This document shows positions 12,000 to 22,400 of a stretch of 64,000 bases of DNA, piece after piece. Below the pieces are notes generated by a model. That model ran no database searches and was not told where the DNA came from. It saw only the letters and a program-made list of their open reading frames with translations. Where the stretch lies: positions 1 to 64,000 of the forward strand of contig JAUCBJ010004880.1 in the NCBI GenBank assembly GCA_032718475.1. The letters run 5' to 3'. The stretch is from Nemertoderma westbladi (lineage: Eukaryota; Xenacoelomorpha; Nemertodermatida; Nemertodermatidae). A program made the translations under genes and the position numbers. The number at the start of each line of letters is the position of its first letter. Position 1 is the first letter of the stretch.

Positions 12000-12992
12000 T
12001 GTTTCGACAGCTGATTATGAACCTGGGGCATTTTGATTATTATTTTATTTAACCAAAATTCTTACGATATAGGTGCCTAGTACTTTACATGTTTTCCATA
12101 GCAACGGTTGCTATGAGTCTGTTTTTTTACAATAGTTATTTGAATTTGGAATATTTAATTTTAGATTTTATTATTCAGTTATTGGTTTTAATTTCTTAAG
12201 AATTAAATTTAATACATTATATTAAAAAATATTTTATCCCAATTGGAAATGTAGCCTTTTATGTTTTTTAACAGACAGACGGACAGACTTGTTATTGCAC
12301 ATTGATATAGCCTAAAATGTAGCATTCCAGCACTGAAAATACTGGGTGCTTGCAATGAAAGAAGTCAAAAGGGAAAATGTAAAACTTTGAAATTGACACT
12401 TATGCATATACAACACAAACGCTTTTAAATATAATCGATCGGCCTTTATAAATTATTAATTTTTAAATACAATTTTCTCAGTTTCATGTTTTTTAACTTC
12501 TAAAGGCTAAGGCTCCGCTAATTTTGCACCAAAATGGATGAAATTTTCCAGATCGGTTTGTAAATGTACCGTGGTCAGTTGGTAGAAAAACTTTTTGGAA
12601 CAACTTCAATTAAATTGAGTAATTTAACATTTTTTGTTTAAAAAACACCGTTTTTTGAGAATTTTAAAAATATATATGGTTAAATATCAAAATATCAGAG
12701 TTCGTTGGTTCGATCGCAATAATTTTTCTTCCAAGTGACGAGGTTATGTTTCCAAACATATTCTGAAATTTTCACCTCAAAAGACCAACGTGTTACAAAC
12801 TAGTAGCAATTTTTCTAATTTTTGACAAAATTCAAATTTCCACCCAAAGATGTTAAATTTGACAAAAAAAAGTTAAATTATTTTTAGTCAATAATTGGTC
12901 CATCAATGTAACAAATATCAAACTATGATGTCAAACTGTTCTAAAATGGCAGTCAGATCTTTCTGGGGTACAAGCTGACCTGACATTCCCTT
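12000..12992. other. Non-coding remainder of the inserted DNA transposon
   Basis: AT-rich sequence between the transposase and the point where LINE homology resumes. Lack of coding and its position suggest it is the 3' untranslated part of the inserted transposon, but its end is not defined. Confidence 0.4.
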
Positions 12993-13645
12993 TAATAATA
13001 ATTTTACTTCTGTTAATTTATATGGTGAACAAATATCAATTGTTGATAAATTTAAATACTTAGGGCATATATTACATTCAAGTACTGATGATGATATCGA
13101 TATTAGGCGACCGACTCAACTTTTATAAGCTAGGGCAAATACTTTAATTCGAAAATTCAGCTGTGCGTCACTTTCAGTTAAGGTTATTCTGTTTAGCACC
13201 TTTTGTACTCAGATATATGGTAATGCGTTATGGTGTAAAAATAATTTTTCAGTAACTGTACATAATAAATTAAGAGTAGTGTACACTAAGTGCATTCGTT
13301 TGCTATTTAAACTTCCTCGGCTTAATAGTAAGGGTGACCGTACAATTATTTCATTTGAATGCGGTAAATTAAATTTACCAATGTTTGTATACATACGATA
13401 TAGATCTGTATCTAGTTTGATCTCGAGAATTAGTAAGTCCGACAACATTATCTTACGTGCTTTGTATAAAATGTGTAACTTTTGCGGTTGCTCTAGAGTC
13501 ACTTGATTAAATTAATTTAAATACATTATTTCGTACCGTACCATACTTTACATATTCTATTTAGATTAACTCTGTGCTTTATTAGTATCTATTTTACTAT
13601 GTTCCTTTGGAATGAATTAAAGAATAATAATAATAATAATAAACA
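12993..13645 (+). pseudogene. LINE reverse transcriptase fragment, downstream half with (AAT)n tail
   Basis: The translation gives VDKFKYLGHILHSS, a stop, then ARANTLIRKFSCAS, FSTFCTQIYGNALWCK and TKCIRLLFKLPRLNS. These align block for block with the C-terminal RT region of the LINE at 19971-22181 ([31 protein letters not shown]). It ends in an (AAT)n tail at about 13624-13645, the same kind of tail seen on the LINE at 30650-33660. Together with 10640-10890 it is one copy interrupted by a later insertion. Confidence 0.8.
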
Positions 13646-15595
13646 ATAAATAAGTTTTTGAATTTGTAATTAAACTAAATTAAGAAAATATAATCGTAAC
13701 TGGATAATGATAAAAAATAATCTGCAATTTAATAATACAGGACACTGAGGATACTATCAGGTATAATGGTCCCCGAACCTAAGACATACCCCAGTGATGA
13801 TAAAGAATATAGGATAAAGGAACGGGAATGTATTGCGGTTCGAAACTCGATTCGGAAAAATTCTTGGCAAATGCTAATGCTTACCAGCAAGGGTTGAACA
13901 GCTACTGAAACGCGCGAGCCCGACACGAATGAGCCCCTGACGAACTTCAAAATGGGCACATTCACCGGACAACCGCCCGTCAACAAGTCGGCTATAAGGC
14001 CTACAGGCCACAGCCGGTACAAGGGAGTACAATAGTGGCAAACCAGTGAAAAAGTCACCAGATAAGGGCAAGAAGACAATTCCACATCCAATTCCTCTCC
14101 TCCAACAAAGGTATGAGGTTAAATCTTGGCTAAACCTCCAGCGTTGATTTGCACTCAAACAATCGAACTCGCATGGCGCCGTGAAAATCTTGGACCACCA
14201 ACCCGTGACTACATATTGACCGAAACTTGTTAGTTTCCTACTGGAGCCTGCTGTTAATGAATATGGATTGAATTGGCCGTGCCAGCGGTCAACGTCGATA
14301 ACTTTGTTTACCCACAACCACAGCGTCAGGAGGACATCAAACAATTCCCCACCCCAAGTCCTCAGCAACATTTCTAATAAGAAAGCAAAGTAGGACTTAC
14401 CCAGCATTGACCCAAAGTAAACCTACACTGCGATGCTAGACATCCAACCACCTCCGTAAATACTGTCCACAATGTGTCAAAGGAGATCAATACAGCCTAC
14501 CTCAATTTAGGGAACCCGCCATAATGGGACAACCAGCAAAGATTATTCCCCAAAATGTACCAACAACCACATTTAGAGCTTCACATCTTTCTGCACGTAT
14601 GAGGACACAGCAATCATGCCCCCCCCCCCCCCCCCCCCCCCTCCGATATGTTGATCTCTTGGTCCCAAATGTTTTCTTCGATGACATCATCCCAAAGCCA
14701 TCACTACGAAACATTGTTGAAACGTGTTGGGCGCTACTCTATCACTGGAATGGATTACCAATAACCACTCCAGGTTGCAGAAATGCATAGGACGGACTGG
14801 CAATAACATGACGCTGGCGAATTATGACATCCGTAAAGGGATATTCTTTTTCCCAACGAAACCCTGCAGATATTCGAAACTCAAACGTCATACCACCAGC
14901 CAAAAAGGTTTCAAATATACTCACATACGTATAAAGGCTGCCCACCCTGAAGTCGGCCCATTCAAACTTAAAACCTGGTTGCTTCAATACATAAACGGAA
15001 GTTCATGTTCAAAAGTGTTCAATGCAAATCTGAGATGTACGATCTTGTTTGGGACGATTTAGAATGATAGTGATATTCTAGTGTATTCAGTGAACTCAAA
15101 ACTACAATACAGCTATGAATGGTATCAAAATGGCATAGCATATAATTTTTAGGAAGCTTCATAGGTTACCATATATTGCAGTGCTTCTTACATGTTTATA
15201 TTTAATAAGATACTTAGACTCATCTGTATCTGTCGTAGGTCGGCGGCGTATAGCCGTTGTAATTTAATTTTTAACTCCTATAACTATATTATTATTGCAG
15301 TGCTGTTATCGCGGTTTAAATACAGTTCTGCAAGTTCAGTTTTTATGACCTTAGTCCCGGAATAACAATCAAAATATTAATATTATAATAATTGTATGTG
15401 CTCATTGAAAAAAATTGACAGATATTCTAAATCGGAGTGATAATACTTAGATATTTTACTGTGCACTGTGCACTCAGTCGTTTTTAATTAGTTTTGTTAA
15501 AAAAGAGCCTCATTTTAGAACCCGTGCATTCAGTTTTGCTATAACTTTTAATTCAGCTGAGCGCCTCATTTTCAAAATATCAAAATAGTGAAATC
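13646..15595. other. No recognised gene; a 23-base C run at 14619-14641
   Basis: Minus frames at 13729-14407 and plus frames at 14524-15062 are open by chance or are decayed remnants. The plus strand around 13790-14100 has weakly coding-like stretches (KSPDKGKKTIPHPI) that could be an old gag- or ORF1-like relic, but I cannot assign it. The poly-C tract is clear. Confidence 0.4.
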
Positions 15596-15716
15596 GGGAA
15601 TAGCCCAGGGAACAGTATCCGGAGTACTATGCTTCGGAATGTATGTAGGAGACCTACCAGATAATATCTCCAGTGCTGTGTAGCGATGATTAGCTGATGA
15701 TGCGAAAAATTCTTTT
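15596..15716 (+). pseudogene. Short LINE reverse transcriptase relic
   Basis: The plus strand reads SGIAQGTVSGVLCFGMYV followed by GDLPDNISSAV and, after stops, LADDA. This is the QGT....F..Y..DLP to (F)ADDA stretch of CR1/Jockey-type RT palms, with the catalytic Asp pair retained. Nothing recognisable flanks it. Confidence 0.65.
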
Positions 15717-16039
15717 TAGAAAACGCGGCTATATTATTGTAAGTCGATCCATTACCTACATTTGGTTATTAATTTTATTGCTGTCAGTCTCTTCTGTTTT
15801 ATCTGTCTCTTCTTAATTTTATGCTGTGAATAAATATAATAAGAATAATTATTGATGGTAAATCCTTAAACAAACTAAGAACCTATTCGCTATTGAAGAA
15901 CTCACTGCTACATGAAGACTATTTGAACGATATGTCATTTAAAAAAAATCCAAAATAATCTTTGCCAAGCACGGTTCACAATTAGCAACCTCTATGAAAG
16001 AAACTTGTGGATATCACAAACCCCTCTGGAAGAAAGATT

Positions 16040-16355
16040 GTGGGGGTAATACGAGGAAACGGTCTAAATGGCGGATTTAAGTAAGCACGCGAAGCCAATT
16101 TTAAAAATCGGTTGTGATTTTCAATAGCAAATCTGATGTAACAAATCAGTGGTGCATTTTATTCAACCTTGCGTTCTATGGGTAGTGATTTTCGATCCAT
16201 TCAAATACACATTAAACAAGTCTTAATAATTTTGCATCTGATTCATATCAATTGAAATCTGACATACGCGTCTTTTGACACCCCAATTAATAAAATTCAT
16301 AAAAAGGAACATTTATAAAATGCTGTTTACAATAGCAAACTCGACAGATTACCGC
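16040..16355. repeat. Dispersed repeat, copy also at 60165-60480
   Basis: It shares GAGGAAACGGTC, TTTAAGTAAGC, AAATCGG.TGTGATT, TTCAAATACACATTAAA and AAAATGCTGTTTACAAT in the same order and orientation with 60165-60480. There the sequence lies inside a TIR-bounded element, so this is probably part of a related, broken copy. Confidence 0.7.
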
Positions 16356-16360
16356 CTACT

Positions 16361-16660
16361 GCTACATTATATATATGTACATGCCGTACGCACACAGACT
16401 TCCACCTAATGCTACATTATATATATGTACATGCCGTACGCACACAGACTTCCACCTAATGCTACATTATATATATGTACATGCCGTACGCACACAGACT
16501 TCCACCTAATGCTACATTATATATATGTACATGCCGTACGCACACAGACTTCCACCTAATGCTACATTATATATATGTACATGCCGTACGCACACAGACT
16601 TCCACCTAATGCTACATTATATATATGTACATGCCGTACGCACACAGACTTCCACCTAAT
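16361..16660. repeat. 50-base minisatellite, six copies
   Basis: Six head-to-tail units start at 16361, 16411, 16461, 16511, 16561 and 16611. Each contains GCTACATTATATATATGTAC and ATGCCGTACGCACACAGAC and ends TCCACCTAAT. They read as identical by eye, so the array is young or homogenised. Confidence 0.95.
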
Positions 16661-18429
16661 AGTTTCATATTGCAGGATTGCAGTAGCCAACAACATTTTT
16701 GTTGTGAACCGCTACAAGTACATTGATTGTGTCATCTTGTTTCTTGGGTTATTCGTGTTTTCGAAATTTTTAAATTAAATTGAATAAATAAAAATTGCAG
16801 TAGACATCTCAAACTTTTATTTTTCGGCGGTGGATCCAAAATTTCATGCCCTTATATGGGGGGTTCTGAGTCCGCTGGAATTAATAAGAATAGCACTAGC
16901 AATATCATGCTTTTTTTTGGCTGTGGGTACAAAAAAATTGGAATTTGGTTTACTGGATATAATAGATAATTTCCTCTCTCACACATGTTACTAACAAGGT
17001 TTTACGGAGCTTGGTCTTGAATTCTCTGATTGAACTAGTATTCGGTACGTTCACAGTCATGGAATTCCATTTTGTCACCAGTAATATAGATAAACTATTG
17101 TTGCCGAAATTATTTTTAGTTCAGAGAACTTTTGACTTACTTTTTGATATTTTGAATTTTAACTATTTTTTAGTGTCTGTTTCCATCCATGTGTATTGTG
17201 TGTGTATCATGGAAAGGTGTCATGAAAAGGGTCAGTAATAAGCAACAATAATGATGATGGGGCAGCACAATGGATTTATAAATTTGGATATTGTTTTATA
17301 AATTTTGGCAGCTGGCTTATAATTTTATAGGCTGAGGGGTATTTTTTGTATTAATGTGTATGTGGTCATTCAAGTCAAACTTAATCAGTTAATGATTGTT
17401 GTGACACCATGGTATGTATATATTGGTGTACATTGTATATATACATATATATTAGTATACCTGATATATTACTGATTTAATTTGATTTAGATCTAGTTTG
17501 GTAATGCAGATGGATTGTGGAATTGTAAGGGTTACCGCGAAGTTTGTGACGGTGATGTGTTGTGAAGAGACAGTTTGGCAATACATTCTAGTAGTGCTGG
17601 ACGACATACGTACTGTATACGAAAATGCGATGACTGCATCATTTATTTTACCAGCCAGCTGGTATCAAATGAAGGACCCTTCCCTCTCACTCCGCTTGTT
17701 GTGTGTAAATCTTGTGCCGCAAACGTTTGAGCCTCGATTCCTCGCCTATTCCTCATCTTACAACTCTATATTATTGCGCGCAAATTGAATCGCAACTAAT
17801 CAATAAAACTAGTGGTATTTAGCCAGAAATTACTCCTGATTACTCATAACGTCACACTCATTGTATATTAAATGGCTAAATGAATAGGATCATTTTGTGT
17901 TTAATATTATTATTAGTTTTTTTACGTGATCCATTCAGTACTTTTGGTTGCAAAATCACAGTAATTTGTAATTTTTTATTAAATTTTTGATGATTTCGAA
18001 CTATAATTTTATGTCCAATACTTTTTCTCACTATACTGGTAAATAAAATAACTTTATTTTTTATGATAAATTATTTATCTACCTTTAGGTTTTTTGTTGA
18101 CCACAGCTTAGTTAAGGTGGATTAGGTCGTTGCTTCGTTTGTCTGTCTGCGATTTACGTCCGTATGGCTAACTAATTAGTATCGTCCCGCCAGTCCAACC
18201 ACACGGCACCCAACACCATTTCCCAAATCGAGACCTTGTTGGACCAGAGAAGTGCGAATTACAACATCCGACGGATACCCCCCAACAAACACGCCAGTCG
18301 CCTCTCTCGGATTAATGCGAGAGATGCATACCATCTTACCTCTACTTATATATTTAAAAAAAAGGGAATTCTTTTTCGGCTGTTAGGTAGGGATTATACT
18401 CAGTCGTATAACTTATTTCCAGTTGCGGT
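16661..18429. other. Upstream non-coding stretch
   Basis: AT-rich DNA upstream of the calcium channel gene. Small open frames at 17011-17238 and 17498-17788 show no conserved domain. No tRNA or rRNA gene is seen. Confidence 0.45.
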
Positions 18430-18610
18430 CCCCACAGAACTATACTTCCCAGAGGAAACTGGTACTTACTCAGCTATCATTTAATAATTAGAGGGAGAGA
18501 TGCGCCCTGGCTGGTCCCTTTAAAGCACTCGTACCGTACCGAAACGAAAACTAACCTGGTCCCCTCCCGAGGCACGATTCCACACCCCCGGAGAGATTTT
18601 AATTCAATGC
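18430..18610 (-). mobile_element. tRNA-derived SINE body (minus strand)
   Basis: The reverse complement contains TTTTCGTTTCGG, then TGCTTTAAAGGGACCAGCC and AGGGCGCATCTCT, then GGTAGCTRARTRAGTAC, GTTTCCTCTGG and GGAAATAAGTT. The same blocks in the same order are at 33800-33940, where they follow a tRNA-like head. The head of this copy is diverged. Confidence 0.65.
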
Positions 18611-18639
18611 CACAGTTTTAACCCCTAAACCAATGTTGG

Positions 18640-18720
18640 ACTTAAACTCGCGGCGGTCGCGGCGACTCTCGCCGCGGCGCCAGAAGTGTCAAAGGGTCAG
18701 AAGGCCGTGTCAAAGGTTCG
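18640..18720. promoter_or_regulatory. GC/CpG-rich patch upstream of the Cav2 gene
   Basis: A short CpG-dense island (CTCGCGGCGGTCGCGGCG, CTCGCCGCGGCGCC) stands out in an otherwise AT-rich region about 480 bases before the likely initiator ATG at 19177. It could mark the promoter or 5' leader. No TATA box or initiator can be assigned, so this is inference from composition and position. Confidence 0.3.
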
Positions 18721-19176
18721 AAAGGGCCGATATTGCAGTTTAAATTTTATTATCATACAACTTTCCCTCAATTGTTAACAACATCGTTTATTGTTTTGGT
18801 TGGAAAAAGCCGCCTCTGTAACTTACTCCTTTCCCTTATAATTGTTTGACGGTGTTGTTGGTCCTCTGAAACGTCTTTTCAACTCTTTGACTCTTTTTGA
18901 CCCATTCACCTGAAATCCCAGCCAGAAGGGTAAATGTAATCCTACGGTCGCAGACGGATCCGTGGTTTCTTCTTGACCTGTAAACACTGCTCCAGAATGG
19001 AGTCGGTTAAACGGTTTGTATGTGCATGAGAGGTGGCGTCATCATTATTAATTTGTTAAACTCTATTAAATAAATTTAATTAAGTAATTAAAAGATACAA
19101 ATTAATTAATAAATATGAAGTGAAATTATTTATTGGATTATTTCTGGGTTCTGGTGGATTCGTATCGGTCGTAGGA

Positions 19177-19403
19177 ATGGAAGTTCCATTGGAATGTGAA
19201 AACAACCCCCACAGCAACAGCAACAAGCACATTAGACGACCAAAGAAGAAATCCTGTTTGGATAAACTTCTTGAATCGACCAAAAAGTTCGCTTCCCCCA
19301 GACACAACCGAGTATTCCGGCTATTAGTTGCTAATTATTCTTTGTTTGTATTCAGTGAATCTAACTTGCTGAGGAAATGGTGCAGACGTCTCATCGAATG
19401 GCC
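19177..19403 (+). CDS. Cav2: Cav2 exon 1: N-terminus up to the IS1 entrance
   Basis: It encodes 75 residues plus two bases. The N-terminal part is basic ([19 protein letters not shown]) and poorly conserved. It ends with [14 protein letters not shown] and RRLIEWP, the highly conserved segment just before IS1. The frame is open 57 bases upstream of the ATG, and an AG at 19173-19174 could also serve as an acceptor, so the 5' boundary is uncertain. The 3' boundary is an AT-AC donor. Confidence 0.8.
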
Positions 19404-22400
19404 ATATCCTTTACTTACAACGCATTGAGCACAATATTAAATAGTTTTATAAAACTTGTTATCTATAGATTGAACAAAAATATGTAAATTAAACAGGATT
19501 TCCATTTGTAAACGAGTTCAATAACTATTGGATATGAAATCTTTATTTTAATGCTACATTGAGTCTTGTTTAAAATTACATAATTGTTTTATAAATATAC
19601 AGAATATTATGGTATTCATTTTTATGTCAACTATTGCATGGTTTGGTTGGCTAAATGCATGTAATTTCCTTAAACCAATACATCCACTCCTGTAGAATAT
19701 CTTATATTATTGACTATAATTACCAACTGCATTGTCCTGGGAATGGAGGTGCACTTACCCAACCAGGACAAATCGACGTTGGCTGTTACTCTGGTGAGTT
19801 GGAATTACTTGATAATAATAATAATAAATAATAATCTTCTTTATTTCAGCATATTGCAGCCATATGGTACAGTAAAAGATAAGATATATATTAATATTTA
19901 GCACAGAGTATTATAGTATAGTAAAATTTAATTAGGACGTAAAATAAAATAAGTTAAATTAGTAATTGGACTATCTACATAATGTTATGAAGTTACTATA
20001 TAATACTGAGACTGGGCGACACACCAAGCGAACAGTAGAGATAATTGAGTTTATAGATTTATCAACACGTATATGCAAACTATATAGAGCATGTCTATGT
20101 ATTTCAATAAATGATTTAATACCTAGATTAACAAGCATAGCACTGGTGCTGTTAGGCAAACCAGTTTCAACATTAAATAAAGGTAAACGAAATAAATTTC
20201 TGACTGTTTTGTTTATGGCGGTATGCAACTTATTGAAAACAGATTTCGTATAATATATTTTAGACCAGAGAGCATTACAATAAATAGTTGAGCAATATGT
20301 AGTATAAAGAAGTAACTTGATATGATTCGAGCAATTGGCAAACTTACGTATTAACATGTTAGCCCGTCCATAAAAACGACGCGTCTGTGCACCAATATCG
20401 AGGTCATCAGAAAAATCACTTGATATAATATGTCCTAAATACTTAAAGCTCTCCACGACTTTAAGTGGTTTTCCGTCCAAGATTATCGACGCGAAATCAA
20501 AATGTTTTCGCATCTTACTGCGCATAAAAACGCACTTTGATTTAGCACCATTAAATTTCATACCGTTAGCAGATGCAAACTTGCTACAAATGTCAATGAG
20601 CTCTTGTAGAGCAATAGGTGTAGAGGCAATGATACAGATATCATCAGCATATATTAAATGGTTAATGCACATATCGTTTAAGGAACATCCAAGTTCAGAT
20701 TTACAAAGATCAATACTTAGTTGATTAATAAACAAATTAAAAAATTTAGGGCTAAGCGGGCTACCCTGTCTGACTCCATTGGAGCATGTGAATGGTAAGG
20801 ATTTAAAACCGTTCCATAGCACGATCATGGTTTGATTTGAATACATGAAGATAATAACCCTAATAATAAAAATCGGTACTTTACGTTCAAATAATCTAGA
20901 AAATAATTTAGAATGATCTACATTGTCGAATGCTTTGGAAGCATCTAAGAAGGATATATACAAATTAGAACCATTAATTAAGTAATAATTAATAATCTCT
21001 TTTAGCGTATAGACACAAAGTTCAGTCCCTAGTTTGTCTTTGAAACCGAATTGGTTATCTGTTGTAGCCAGTAAGCAATCAATTCGCCTTAAAATGAACA
21101 ATTCGTATATTTTACATATTATATTTGAAACCGCAATAGGACGGTAGTTACTCTTGTCTGTAGTATCACCGGTTTTATCTTTAATAACCGGTGATATATA
21201 AGACGATATCATACTAGGAGATAAAAAACCATGAATATTAAAACCGGTAAAAATTAATGAAAAAAGCACCATAATCCGTTTACTGGCATAAATAATATGT
21301 TCCGCGGTTAGGTTGTCAGGACCGGACGCTTTATTTCTATCCAACTTCCGAATGAGCTCAGCGATTTCGTTTGGCGAAACTACCATATCCTCGGAAAAGA
21401 GAATCTCTTTTAAGTACACTGCCTCAGCTATCGGTGGAGGTACTGAAGGGTGCACATGCGGATCGGAATTAGGTATCGTTGGGGGCACCGTAGGGGGCAC
21501 CAGCGATGGTGTGGTAACCGTCGGAGACACCGAAGGGGGCTCCGATGTCGAAGGGGGCAGCCAGGTGGGAACCGCACCCAGCGGATTCGCCCAGGTTGAG
21601 GTTGGTATTGAAGCCGAAGTGGGCGCAGGCGGGGGCACTGAACCCGATGGGGGCGTCCCGGTGGGCACCGAAGTCGAGGGGGGCGCCCAGGTGGGTACCG
21701 AATCCGCAGGGGGCGCCCAGGTGGGCACCGAAGCCGCAGGGGGCGCCCAGGTGGGCACCGAAGCCGCAGGGGGCGCCCAGGTGGGCACCGAAGCCGCAGG
21801 GGGCGCCCAGGTGGGCACCGAAGCCGCAGGGGGCGCCGAGGTGGGAAGCGAAGTCGAGGGGGGCACCCAGGTGGGCACCGAAGCCGCAGGGGGCGCCCAG
21901 GTGGGCACCGAAGCCGCAGGGGGCGCCGAGGTGGGAAGCGAAGTCGAGGGGGGCACCCAGGTGGGCACCGAAGCTGTAGGGGGCATCCAGGTGGGCACCG
22001 AAGCCGCAGGGGGCGCGGGCGCCGGAGTTGTTGCCGAATTAAATATAGTGCGATAATGGAGTTCCCACATGTTAGCAATGTTCTGAGTGCCAGATGCTCC
22101 ACCGATTGTAGTCGCTGGAGGGGACTTTATCGTGTTGTCCTTCTTGACATTTTGCCAGAACTTATAACAGTTTTTATCCAATAGGCCTTCCGCTAACTTA
22201 TCGCAGCGAATTGTTTCGGAGGTACGTTTAATAAGTTTAATATATTTAATATATAATAAGTTTAACGTTTAATAACTTTAATTATCATTAGACGAGGGTC
22301 AGATTTATCAACAATTTCAATACAATCATCACCGAAGCTTTTATTCCATAGGACTCCGAGGCCACCGTGTGGCCTTCCGATAAGGATATCGGATTCCAAG

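Noticed and set aside
13729-14407. Minus-strand frames of 120 and 177 codons as a membrane protein gene
   Set aside because: Composition is not coding-like, and there is no domain, no splice context and no conservation signal that I can see. Weak coding-like stretches are on the opposite strand.
19691-19695. GT-AG acceptor TGTAG as the start of exon 2
   Set aside because: It gives no partner donor in exon 1 and loses the conserved PPVE residues. The AT-AC U12 pair restores the motif exactly.
21313-22102. Plus-strand and second minus-strand frames over the 30-base repeat
   Set aside because: They are shadows of a minisatellite whose unit is a multiple of three. Only the minus frame continuous with the reverse transcriptase is supported.
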